The notes beneath the pieces were generated by a model. That model saw only the letters and a program-made list of their open reading frames with translations, did not search any database and had not been told where the DNA came from. A DNA stretch of 64,000 bases from Phyllostachys edulis (taxonomy: Eukaryota; Streptophyta; Magnoliopsida; Poales; Poaceae). The translations under genes were made by a program, and so were the position numbers. Shown piece by piece: positions 1 through 9,820 of this stretch. Location: the NCBI GenBank assembly GCA_036346405.1, contig CM070563.1, positions 17,961,022 to 18,025,021 of the forward strand. Reading direction: 5' to 3'. Positions within the stretch are counted from its first letter, which is position 1. Every line of letters begins with the position of its first letter.

Positions 1-249
1 CCTTCTTCCATTATAACCTGGTTTCTCCGTGCTTGGTCCAACAAATATAGTTTGGCATGAAACCCGACTTCAACAAGTGTGAGTGAAGACTCCTTGAGCT
101 AGAATATTCCTTCAAATTCTTACACAGGGCACATGGACAGCACATGAAACCATCCCGCTTGTTTGCCTCGGCCACTCTTAAGAAATAATGCCGCCATCAA
201 TGAACTCTTTGGAGCGGCGATCGACATTGTACATCCAATGGCGTGTCAT
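1..249 (-). pseudogene. CACTA (En/Spm) transposase, N-terminal fragment
   Basis: Reading the minus strand from an ATG at 247-249 gives a start like MTRHWMYNVDRRSKEF. This is followed by a CCPCALCKN cysteine cluster and an LHSHLLKSGFMPNYICWTKH segment. This WMY...CPC..C...HL...GF...Y..W.KHGE pattern is the transposase-associated domain found at the start of TNP2/TNPD proteins of plant CACTA elements. Near 185-200 the frame slips: after the EFIDGG segment the direct frame hits a stop, while the next frame continues as YFLRVAEANKRDG. This copy is therefore frameshifted. The gene runs off the left edge of the window, so the catalytic part cannot be seen. The family assignment is fairly sure; that it is non-functional rests on the frameshift. 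Confidence 0.75.
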
Positions 250-1037
250 CGTCTGCATTATATGACATATCACATAATTACTAAGTCAACAATCAATCCA
301 AAAGGCAAACAATAACTAAGTGATTAAGCTAATTAAGAGATTAACTAATTACTTAATAATTAAATATTAAACTTATTTATTAAAACAAAATTAATATTTA
401 TTATTTTTACCCAAGAGGTTGGATCTGATAAGATAAGACTTATCTCATCAAACACCCTCAAAGCTTAACCTAACTAACACATGTAAAAGTCATTTTTCAT
501 TTATTTAAATAATTATTAAATAAGGTGAAAAATAAAAGTCTTCAGATTGATCCCAACATTTTTGTACAGATAGTTCATAGCCTAATTAGATGGCAAAACA
601 ATTTTCAGAATTTTTGGATCATTAATTTAGCCTACAAAATTCATGGAATAATAATTAAATAAATAAGCATAAAATAGGTATAAATTCAACTTTGTCCAAA
701 TAGTCTTAAAATTTTTATATGGACTGTTCACAGTGTAACTTAGTGGAAAAACAAATTTCATGATTTTTGGAAATTTATTGTGCCTACAAAAATCATGAAA
801 GTTCCATTTATGAATTAATTGGCAATTTTATAACATATAAAAATTATTCAAATTTCACATTTCATATTTTTCATAATGGACGGCGGGTTAGCATCGAGAG
901 CTTACATGAACACGCCGGTGAATACGGTTGAGTGAATGAGCAGCTCGGCCGGTGGTGACAATGGCATGGCAAGGTCGTGTCGGCGATAACGGCGTTCGGC
1001 TCTGTGACGAACAGCCAAGGAGTTTAAATAGAAGGAC

Positions 1038-1187
1038 ATTTAGTCGGTTGGTGTTACCAACCGGGACTAAATCAACCTTAGTCCAGGTTGGTACTACAAT
1101 CCGGACTAAAGATTTAGTCCCGGATTGTAGTACCAACCAAGGACTAAAGGTTGACATTTAGTCGGTTGGTAACACCAACCGACTAAA
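1038..1187. repeat. ~150-bp subterminal hairpin of the CACTA element
   Basis: The left arm (1038-1110) and right arm (1113-1187) are near-perfect inverted copies meeting at ctaaagatttag. Each arm contains shorter palindromes such as ggttggtgttaccaacc. A further single unit lies at 1230-1263. Arrays of this tttagtcggttggt...accaaccgactaaa type are subterminal repeats of grass transposons and would be bound by the TNPA-type protein. The transcript would fold into a long hairpin suitable as a small-RNA precursor. Confidence 0.7.
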
Positions 1188-1343
1188 AGCTCGCCACCGA
1201 GCTCGCCACCGAGCCGTTAAGCGGGGACTTTTAGTCGGTTGGTGTTACCAACCGGGACTAAAATCTTTTTGGTCCCGAACGCAATTTTCTCCGAGACTAT
1301 TGCCTATTTGGCAGTTCGATCAAAGGTCTGTTCTGTAGTAGTG

Positions 1344-2132
1344 GTCCAGGCAGTTTTTTTTTCTATTAAAACACAACTTTGGGGAGACGACTTGCTTTTA
1401 GGGAAGTCATCACCGACCTGTCAATTTTCTTATTAATAACAGCGACTTTGAGGACAATTTCGTTTTTAATGAAGTCATCATCACCAACTACTTATTTGTC
1501 TCCAATTTATTACCGAGATTCCAATCATTCACTGGTTTGGTGAATGCATGGGTCAGTATTTTTAAAAGACCGTTTGCAGTCTTCTTTGTCTTCTTTATCT
1601 TTATTTTTGCAATACTATGACGACGGTTTTGTTTTTATGAACTCGGCGCCTGCTTATCGATTCCCAAATTATTACCAAGACTCTCCCATCATTCATCGGT
1701 TTGGTCGATGGATCCATTTTTTAGAAAAGAAAACCCCTCAATTTTGCAATATAAGACCAAGCTAATCATGTGCACAGACCAATGAGGTATCGAACATAAG
1801 AATTAGTTAATAAAATTGGAGCATACGTACACCTTTGTTAAATGCCAGACTACAACCATTCAACCTCTTTTACTGTAGTAAAGTAGGGTCAGAGAGTAGA
1901 ACTTTTGCATGTAGATGTGAAACGGCAATTTCTAAGAAAATTAACTTATGTTGTAAAATGGAGGTATTCCAAATCATTGATCGGTTTGGTGAACGCATGG
2001 ATCCAGTTTTTTTTAAAAAGACCATTTGCGTCTTCTTGATCTTTACTAGAAGCTCACCTGGGCCAACTGGCACGGATACATTCATGTATCTTTACTAGAA
2101 GGATGAATGTGGAGTCCATATCTGAGCATATA
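1344..2132. repeat. AT-rich segment with three degenerate repeat units
   Basis: There is no gene here. Three diverged copies of one unit are visible at about 1508-1600, 1673-1735 and 1965-2045. Their shared core reads atca-tt-gatcggtttggt followed by gaa/gcatggatcca, a T-run, aaaagacc and a tttgcagtcttc-like tail. They are direct repeats at uneven spacing, as in the subterminal region of a decayed DNA transposon. I cannot name the family. Confidence 0.45.
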
Positions 2133-3094
2133 TGCAGCTGAGCTAACATGCCAGGCATACGTGGTATATCTTGTTGAATGCAAGGATTAAGATTCTAAGG
2201 CGTCGCTAGTAATGAGTGTAGCAGCGAAGACTGTAGCTGGGACCGGAATATCTACATAGCATTATCAAGTAATAGGAGTTACAAAAGGATTAAGGTACCA
2301 TATAGTGGGGGTCTACAGTACTAATACAACATGTATACAAAAACCGGTAGATGTTGATGTAGAACTACTTGCTGGGTTGACTGGAGCTGAAGCTGTCTGT
2401 AAGAATGGAACAAAGCAGGTAGTTACTTAAAAAGAGACGGTATGACAGGTTGGTAACTCTTTTTTTACTGTAAGATGGTAAGTACTTCGGATTGTAAGAG
2501 GGCAGTTCGTTATACGTAAGATCGTGTTGTTTTGTATGGAGTGCTTATATCACTTCGTCGATGATGTAGGTGACCTTATCTTCTTAGCTGGTGGCTCAAG
2601 CGTAGAATAGGGAGTCGGTGATGTGTAGGCCTGTGTAATTAATGGATGTGTATTGTTATGTTGCAGTAAATAGTAAGAATTAACTTATGTAATGCGTCGT
2701 GTAACTGGTTATCTTTTAGCTGCAAGCGTCTGTTGAGTTTTGTCAGTTGGTATGACAGAGCTCTGAGGGTTCGCCTTCTGAACTCGCTGGTTTGTACAGG
2801 AGAGGTGGTACAGTTGGTGTTAGGGAGGAGGAAAAAATGACTATCAATCTGTTATGTGTGATGATATACACAGTTTTGTGACGGTAGCAAAGCTTGAACA
2901 AATATATATGGCCGATATCTTTTTTTTTCTTTGTTGGAGGATTTGTTTCTTCTGACTACTGTTATATATTAAATCTAATTGTTGGTAGTGTACGGTAAAG
3001 TTTATTTTTGATTGCAAGTTCAGGAACGGTATTAGAAAAGTGGCAGCGCTATAAGATAATAAAAGGCGCGTGCAGAAGCGATGTTGACGAAACA
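2133..3094 (+). repeat. Direct repeat, copy 1 of 2 (~0.96 kb)
   Basis: This sequence recurs in the same orientation at 13053-14038 with few differences. Both copies start at tgcagctgagctaacatgcc and end near gatgaaaca, so they begin with TG and end with CA as LTRs do. However, no primer-binding site follows copy 1, no polypurine tract precedes copy 2, and the flanking 5-mers do not match. The intervening 10 kb has no gag or pol. It is either a pair of LTR-like or solo elements, or the footprint of a segmental duplication. Confidence 0.7.
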
Positions 3095-3506
3095 GACGCG
3101 AAGGAAGCGAAGAAAACGGGCGCCCTCGAGCACAGACGCGAAGGCGCGATGGAAGCGATGAAAAGGCGCTGGCTGGCGTACCCAACGCGAAAGCTCAGCG
3201 AGGACACCAGCAGCGCCAGGAACGGGACGGTCGCGCGGTGACGAAAGAGAGGCGAACCAAACGAAACAAACAGTGCTGACAAGACAGGACAGCACACAGC
3301 ACGACGCCGTGGCAGCGTACAAGCAGGCGAGCTAATCGGGACAGGTAGGCGCATGGCAAGTACACACCGGAGCACGATCGGACGGGCAACACGCGACGGA
3401 AACACAAACGCTCAGGAACGCGCGGACGCGCGATCGGACGGGCGGCGATTTTCAGCCGACGTAGATAGGCCCAGCGCGCGGCGTTTCCACCGGCTGGTAA
3501 AGATTA
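3095..3506. other. GC-rich spacer, no gene recognised
   Basis: GC-rich sequence with many acgcga and gaagcga words, unlike its AT-rich surroundings. Short open frames exist on both strands but show no recognisable domain. The last ~26 bases (ttccaccggctggtaaagat plus tta) are the flank of the Helitron-like terminus at 3507. A near copy of them recurs at 8469-8491. Confidence 0.5.
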
Positions 3507-3510
3507 CTAG

Positions 3511-4265
3511 AAGAAACTGCGCGCTACGCCGTGCCGGCGAGTGTAGCGTGGTTCAATACTTTAGTTTTTTATATATACACAAAATGCACGACGGAACAAC
3601 ATATCATACCCAAAAACAAGACACGTGCAACACAATGACATAGAAGTACGTCGGAACACAACGATATAAAGAAAATGAGCAGCTCAACTCGCCACGGACA
3701 CCACACTGACCCGACGGTCCACCGACGATTCAGACACCGCACAGGCATACAGTTGCAAGACAAGAAAGAGCATTCACAGGCAATGAAGCTACCAAAGACA
3801 GCAATAGGGAGGCAACGAAGCTACTACCAAGAGGATTTGACATGACCATACATCCGGACGATGAAGCTGGCATGAAAAATGGGGAAACCAAAGGCATTGA
3901 TCGAAACAACAGTAACAGCAAGCATGGAACTAAGCAGTTTTGACTACAGACAATGATCTATCCTGAAAGCATGTTGCCTTAGGCCGAGAGAATGGCATGC
4001 CCAGAAATACACATCCAGAAACAGTGATGTTCCCATCTGAAAGAAAGCATCTGTAGCACCAAAAAAGCTAGTAAAAATAGTAACCAACCATCGTTAAAGG
4101 AGAATCCATGCGATTATTTCAAAGATATCAGTAGAACCTAGCAAAAGGTTGGTCCAAAATGATCTTTCCTTGACATGGCTTCTTAGCAGTTCATCGGAAA
4201 GAAAGAACATTATATATCAAAAACATGTACCACTAAATCGAGAACAATTAGCCCTTATTAGGGTT
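3511..4265. other. Helitron interior, downstream of the coatomer fragment
   Basis: The sequence is moderately AT-rich, with short open frames but no recognised domain. It lies immediately 3' of the delta-COP stop codon (minus sense), so part of it could be the captured 3' UTR and downstream sequence. Confidence 0.4.
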
Positions 4266-6960
4266 TCAAACTATCTGATAATTAGCGGTGACCAAAAAAC
4301 GAACCCTCTTGAGTATTTTGGTGGGTCTCTTATTCCATTAACATGAGAAACTTCCAGTAATCAAAACTAACAAAAAAGAAATAAATTGGAAGTCCATCAA
4401 CCAATGTGGGAAAGAAACCTTCAGATCACTGGAAGTATTTGATGATTTGATGTAGCAAAATCCAATGGATATAGGGAAAAATGTTGATAGGTCAACTGGG
4501 GTGACAACAAATTCCATGGACCCACTGCAAAGAATAAAAAAAAGAGATTTAAGCAACAAGGTTGCTACAGATTTGGAAAATGATTCTTCTAATTGATATA
4601 TTTCATGCACCCGAGGTTCGACTGAGCAATAAGAAAAATAGGTCATTCCAACAGAGAGTTTCTTCAGTCATACATGTATTCAGAAGGAAACATTAAACAA
4701 AAAAAATGCACGAGGAAGAGGAAATATATGCACTAGAATGATGTAATTTTGACACAAGGAAATGAGAACAACACAAGGACATCACAACTTTTGCAGTATT
4801 ATCTAGTGTAATACCATCTATAATATAAAAGTCAAGCTCTATCTACATAAAATTCTGACCCTTAACAGATGAAATAGCAGTGATTAGAACAAAGGCAAGA
4901 GTGATAGTTATCATACGTAATTTGTTAAGATGTGACTGCAGACGCATAGCAAGAACCTTAAAGGTTTACTTCAAAAGATGCGATTGCAAACACCATGCAT
5001 AGCAAGAACCTTAAAGGTTTACTTCAAGAAAAAGGGGGGGGGGAACGTTGTCAGTAAGAATCTTTTCCAAGTTTCTTTTAGTAAAATATAAGAGGGAGGT
5101 AAACTAAAGAGGGAAACATTACCTGCACTCTCCATCTATCTGCCCAACACTTGGAGCTTCCTGAATTGTAGGCAGAGGTATATATATGACAACATTCTGT
5201 AGGGCAAACATCTCGGAAGCCTCATACTTAATGTTGATGTAGGTTTTATTTGCAGGTACTGATGGGCAACAATTTATTACATAAAGCAAAAGCGAGTTAA
5301 TGAAAGTCAAAAGTATTTGATACCTGAAGAGGATAAAGTGATTATGCAGCTGATAGGGGTAAAATGACGCATTCATTCCATGGATCTTGCATTTCAGTAG
5401 AGGAGTCTCATTTTGACCACTTAGGAAAGGACCGTCTGGATCTTTTGCTGCGACAATTTGTTGACTGTTAAACCAGGATATTGATGAGTATCCTCCTTTG
5501 TCAAGTCTCTTTCCATCTGCATGAACACCAGCACCATCGCCAATTGGTACCATCTAAGAGGTTAATTTTGTTAATATATAAAGGCCAATTCAGAAAGAAA
5601 AAAACTCACTTAGATGCGGCAAAATATATATGGTAGTACTGTCTACTGCATTTCATTGAGAAAGAGCAAGAAGAGCAGTAGCAGACACCTAATTAATAGA
5701 AAGCAAAGAAACTAAATAAATCTTTTTGTATGCCAACTAATTGAAGGTGTGCTAGCGGAAGAATGCTAGAATATACCTCCCCCTTGCGTAACAAAAATCC
5801 ATGGTAATGCAGTAGAACACAACATGGGCAACCTCGCATAGCAACAACGAATTTGCAGTCTTTGCTACTAACTGACCCAATTAATAGAATCGGTATCTCA
5901 AGCAAGAAGTTAACTGCATCTTTTTTTTTTAATGTGTGGATCATGTCACACTCACAACTCTAGTGATAAATTCAGGAACAGATTTATGCTCATACTATAA
6001 CAATAAACAATAAGTAGCTTGATAGATGCATATAGGGCAATTTGTAAAATGATTTTATATTCTCTTGTTACGCTTCTTTGTGAAATTTCCTTGCACAACA
6101 GGAATCTAGGCAGAATGCTATAAGTTCAGAAAGAATGTTACCTGCAACTGCATAAATCCATCAGCATCACTAAGGACCTTAAGCACAATTGACAATGATT
6201 GACAAATCTATAGAAAACAAAAGTTTAAGCTTACGGTTTGCTCAGCCATAAGAAAAGACCTGACAGGCACCTCAGTAAACCAAATTCTATTATATATCTA
6301 CATAACTACACCAAGGAATGAGGTTAATTTTGTTAACATATAAAGGCCAATTTGGAAGAAAAAAACTCGCTTAGATGTGGCAAAATATATATGGTAGTAT
6401 TGTCGACTGCATTTCATTGACAAAGGGCAAGAAGAGCAGTAACAGACACCTAAGTAATAAAAAGCAAAGAAACTAAATAAATCTTCTTGTATGGCAACTA
6501 ATTGAAGGTGTGTTAGCAGGAAAATGCTAGAATATACCTCTCCCTTGCCTAACAAAATCCATGGTATTGCAGTAAAAGAAAAACTGGGCAACCTGAGCTA
6601 GCAGCGACGAATTTGCAGCTTTTGGTACTAAGCGACCCAATTAATAGAATCGGTATCTCAAGCAAGAAGTTAACTAAACCAGTTCTTTTTAATGTGTGGA
6701 TCATGTCGCACTCACATCTCTAGTGATAAATTCAGGAACAGATTTATACTCAGATTATAACAACAAACAATCAGTAGCTTGATAGATGCATATAGGGCAA
6801 TTTGTAGAATGGTTTTATATTCTCTTGTTACGCTTTAGTGTGAAATTTCCTTGCACAGAAGGAATCCAGCGAGAATGCTATAAGTTCAGAAAGAATGTTA
6901 CCTGCAACTAGATAAATCCATCGGCATCATTAAGGACCTGAAGCACAATCAATAATGGTT
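4266..6960 (-). pseudogene. Coatomer subunit delta (delta-COP), C-terminal fragment
   Basis: Several minus-strand exons match the C-terminal mu-homology domain of delta-COP, the COPI coat subunit acting in Golgi-to-ER vesicle traffic. At about 5470-5380 the sequence reads KDPDGPF.SGQNETPLLK. At 5275-5123 it reads NKTYINIKYEASEMF and APSVGQIDGE, followed by a donor gtaatg. From 4524, after a ttgcag acceptor, it reads SGSMEFVV...LSTFFPISIGF...SDLK. Then come NGIRDPPKYS and the exact C-terminus VTANYQIV with a TGA at 4266-4268, in another frame because of a frameshift near 4290. An upstream exon encoding VLxVLxDADGF occurs twice (about 6135-6185 and 6895-6950), the second with an in-frame TAG. 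The N-terminal longin-like half is absent. A captured, decayed fragment is much more likely than a functional gene. Confidence 0.85.
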
Positions 6961-7075
6961 GCCAAATCTGTACAAAACAAAAAGGCTAAGCTTACGGTTT
7001 GCTCGTACATACGAAAAGACCAGACAGGCACCTTAGTAAAGCAAAATCCATTATATATCTCCATAACTACACCAG
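5561..7075. repeat. ~760-bp tandem duplication inside the delta-COP fragment
   Basis: 5561-6320 and 6321-7075 align along their length: both begin ggttaattttgttaa-atataaagg and proceed through the same tatatatggtagta, ctaattgaaggtgtg and gatcatgtc-cactcaca words. Each copy includes the short DADGF exon of delta-COP and its donor gtaacattc. The duplication therefore arose after, or together with, gene capture and left two copies of one exon. Confidence 0.85.
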
Positions 7076-7480
7076 GGAATGTATGCAAAGGGAATATGAT
7101 GGAGCTTAGCCTATACAGGAATATATTCCACACATTGAAAAAGCATATTTACCAAAAAGATGTACCAAAATAACCATACTTGATGAAATGATCGAAAACT
7201 TAATCAACATAACTACATTTTACGCATGCCATTTTAGCTCAACCCAGAACCAGCATTAACTAACTTCTTTAGTCGAGATAGGTTTAAACAAGAACAAATG
7301 TTTTGAGTACAAGTATTAGTAAACCAAAGAAAAATCATCCAATAAAAATTTTCATAACAGTGGCGACGGTTTGTGCCAGAGGATTTGGGGGAGTCGAGAA
7401 CAACCGGATCACAACTGCAATACAAGAGCACACAAGTATAAGAAATTAGCACCGACTGTTGGTTGAACGATCAGTTCGTA
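7076..7480. other. AT-rich stretch upstream of the coatomer fragment
   Basis: Probably intron or flanking sequence. No further delta-COP exon is recognisable here on the minus strand. A first copy of the ggatttgggggagtcgag word that recurs in the G-rich block downstream lies at 7381. Confidence 0.4.
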
Positions 7481-8340
7481 CCTACAGAGAGGAGGACGGA
7501 TGCGGTGGTGCGGCACAACACAGAAGGCATCACAGAGGAGGTAAGCGGCGGCGCGGAAGGCTGTGCCAGGGGATTTGGGGGGGGGGGAGTCGAGCAAGGA
7601 CAGGGCGAGGAGTGGCAAGATAGATGGTGGCCAGGGATCTAGATGGGGGCACGGGGGAACAGGCTGTGCTAGGGGATTTTGGGGGAGTCGAGTGAGGGCA
7701 GGGGAGCGGCGGCAAGAGAGACGGTAGCCGGGGATATAGATGGGGGTGCAGGGGAACCCGAGGAGTGTACCGAGCTACGTGTAGGGGCGTGGTGGAGGCG
7801 CAGAAGGTAGCTACATCGGAGAAGAGGTGCTCGAAGGAGGGAGAGGCAGCGAACCGTGAGAGAGGAAGTGAAGGAGGCGGGTGCGAAGGAAACCAGTCAG
7901 GAGAGACGCAAAGAGGGGAAGGCTGTTTGCGGATGCGGGGATTTTGGCAAGGGCCCAGGCGTGGGAGGAGATGAGAAGGGACGCGGAGGAGGCAGATAAG
8001 GCGGAGGCGCTGGGGAAGAGCAGCTGCCACGGGGAGGGAGTCATGTGAGGGGAAGGGACGGGACCAACGCGACAGGGCGAGCGGAGGAGGCGAGGACATA
8101 GGTGCGAAAGCGAGGGGGAAGAGTCGTGCGAACGAGAGGAGTTGTGCAGCGCGGGTGAAGGGGAGCAAGGGGCGGCGTGGGTGAGGCGCGGCTGCGAGGG
8201 TGAGAAGGCGGGCGGATGGGAGGTGTGCGGCACGAGTGGAAAAGCTGCTAGCGATGCGGAAGAGGAAGGAGCCACGAACCTTCTCGCGAGACGCTGACGT
8301 GAATGACCCTCCGTCATGCAATCCAGCCAATTGCACTAGC
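7481..8340. repeat. G-rich block with ~103-bp tandem repeats
   Basis: The plus strand is strongly G/A-rich. The word ggattt(t)gggggagtcgag starts units at 7571 and 7674; each unit continues through ggcaag, a ggtggcc-like word and agatggggg. A related word is at 7381. Long minus-strand open frames across the block are a by-product of the skewed composition (Ser/Pro/Leu/Arg-rich, no domain) and I do not accept them as genes. The position, just inside the Helitron 5' end, suggests a captured GC-rich 5' UTR or promoter. Confidence 0.55.
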
Positions 8341-8452
8341 TCAAATCTGACGGCCTAGAGCGGAGCTGAGCGCGATCAGACGGGCGTCTTTTTCCTATTG
8401 ATGTGGAGGGGCTAGGAGGCTGGCAATCCCACCAGCTTTATAAATAGATAGA

Positions 8453-8520
8453 CTAGGAGGTTAATGCGCTTCCACCGGCTGTTAAAGATTACTAGGAGGT
8501 TAATGTGCGCGATGCTGCGC
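8453..8520 (-). other. Tandem Helitron 3' termini abutting a 5' terminus
   Basis: ctaggaggttaatg occurs at 8453 and again at 8492. The second copy is followed by gcgc-gatgct-gcgc (8507-8520), a short hairpin. On the minus strand this reads hairpin, ACATTAACCTCCTAG, then T: a canonical Helitron 3' end. The 8453 copy touches the TCTATC 5' end at 8452 with no base between. The ~26 bases between the two CTAGs (ttccaccggctgttaaagatta) nearly match the flank next to the CTAG at 3507. Confidence 0.55.
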
Positions 8521-9820
8521 CGCTAAATCCGTATTGATGCGAGAACCATTTTTTTAGTATGACCTAATAGATTCCAATGTGGAATATACAAGTAGGCAGA
8601 AACATAAATATAAGACATTTTCAGCCATGGATACAGATCAGTAATAGGAAGTGGAATGTACTGCGTGTAGCTCTGCACCAAAATACAAAAAAGGTCACTT
8701 CATTGAAGACATCTATTGATAAATAATGCAGCAACCTATGTACTGTCTAAATAAATATTCATCTTATTAAACACAAAAAACTCTCCATTAGTTGTAAGTT
8801 TTTGTACACCGTGACCACAGTAATGAAAAAGGACTCTTCTCATATCTGCCATATTTGCGGCAAGTATCACAAAGTTTCTTCACTTCCAACACTGTTGGAT
8901 CCAACTAAAGCTTGTAATGAGACTGCAAGAATCATTAGGACATGAATATGTAAGTAACGACTATTACAATATCAACTAAGTTAAACAGAAAAATAAGCGG
9001 TTCGCCTTAGGCTGCCATCGCTCATATTGTGAGTGTAGTGTTTGTCCAATAGTTTCAAGGGCTTTTGGAGGAGCCATACAAAAAGGATATGAAAATGAAG
9101 CAATGAAAGAACAATGAGTAGATTTAAAGGCAATTGTGCCAAGCGCAATAAGAGTTTTAAGATAGTTTCCTATCAATAAAGATGAATCATCATGCCTCTA
9201 AATCCGGTATGCTTTCACACTTAACAAATCAACAAACAATCATCACAAATATTAATAAATCAAGTTCATATCAAACACCTATTGCTAACTTCAATTCACA
9301 GATCAAATATTTGAGATGCACAAAATCAGGTTAAAATTATAGCGCAAAATTAACTCCCATTTGGGTAAATGGGAACAGAAAATTCAATGGTAGATTTTTA
9401 AAATAGTAGGTGTCAAGACAGTTTCTTTGTTGCAATCACCTCTGATCAAACATATACCCATGTTTGTCATTCATAAATGCAAAAGTAAGAAAAATTAAAA
9501 GTAAAAATTTTCACCGAAATGGTGAAAATATTTAACAAAAAATGGCAGTTTACATGTGTTCTAACTTCTAAGAGATGTACTGGTAGGAAATACAACAATT
9601 ATGGAGCTGCGCCCCACAAATACAAAACAGAATGAACTGCAGGAAAGTATATTTTTTGCTTAGCTGATTAGAAATTTCGCTAAGCATATACACCTATACA
9701 TATGAGTGAATGCTTACCTATCCACCACTCCATTCTTGCACAAGGGGAAATCTTCATTACATTTGGAGGATCAACACTAATGTTTAAACATAATACAAGA
9801 GGAAAACATCCAGTCTTCAT
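8492..9820 (-). mobile_element. Second Helitron-like element (3' part) carrying RAPTOR exons
   Basis: The 3' terminus is at 8492-8495 (see the junction entry). The captured RAPTOR exons start about 110 bp inside it and lie on the element's sense strand. I could not identify the 5' TC terminus; it may lie anywhere up to about 11.2 kb. The end given here is therefore only the limit of the recognised cargo. Confidence 0.45.
8601..9820 (-). pseudogene. RAPTOR (regulatory-associated protein of TOR), four-exon fragment
   Basis: RAPTOR is the substrate-recruiting scaffold of TORC1. Four minus-strand exons of its N-terminal conserved (caspase-like) domain are visible in order. Exon a (9820-9718), after a ttgtgcag acceptor, reads MKTGC..LVLCLNISVDPP and KISPCARMEWWI and ends at gtaagc. 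Exon b (~9089-8999) reads MAPPKALETIGQTLHSQYER. Exon c (8913-8763) reads LDPTVLEVKKLCDTCRKYG and then, after a frameshift, RVLFHYCGHGV and NGEFFVFNK. Exon d (8672-~8601), after a gtgcag acceptor, reads SYTQYIPLPITDLYPWLK. Lesions: a TAG just before LDPTV, the frameshift in exon c, exon b lacking a clear AG acceptor, and AT in place of GT after FFVFNK. Both the upstream and the downstream parts of the gene are absent. Confidence 0.87.

Larger units (their letters stand above)
1..1343 (-). mobile_element. CACTA element, 5' end (partial)
   Basis: The plus strand at 1331-1343 reads ttctgtagtagtg, the reverse complement of a CACTACTACAGAA terminus, so the element's 5' end is at 1343 and it extends left beyond the window. 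Inside that end lies a subterminal inverted-repeat block (1038-1270). The transposase N-terminus begins at 249. The stretch 250-1030 is AT-rich with no coding sequence that I recognise; it is probably the 5' leader or first intron. CACTA elements typically have 3-bp target duplications, which cannot be tested because the other end is outside the window. Confidence 0.65.
3507..8452 (-). mobile_element. Helitron-like element carrying a coatomer delta fragment
   Basis: Read on the minus strand, the unit starts with TCTATCTATTTATAAAG at 8452, matching Helitron 5' ends (TC, often TCTATA or TCTCTAC). It ends with ...TTCTTCTAG at 3510-3507, a CTAG (CTRR-type) 3' end next to a host T, with a GC-rich stem (cgctac/gtagcg, 3522-3548) just inside. 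Helitrons leave no target duplication and insert between A and T, which fits the left end. The captured gene piece is on the same strand and keeps its introns, as in Helitron gene capture. There is no Rep/helicase gene, so the unit is non-autonomous. The ends were called by eye. Confidence 0.55.

Noticed and set aside
3008..3407. Overlapping open frames on both strands in GC-rich sequence
   Set aside because: Four frames are open at once because of base composition; none has a recognisable motif.
7530..8336. A 268-residue minus-strand open frame (the second longest in the window)
   Set aside because: It is a Ser/Pro/Leu/Arg-rich translation of a G-rich tandem-repeat block, overlaps another long frame with the same bias, and shows no domain or splice-consistent context.
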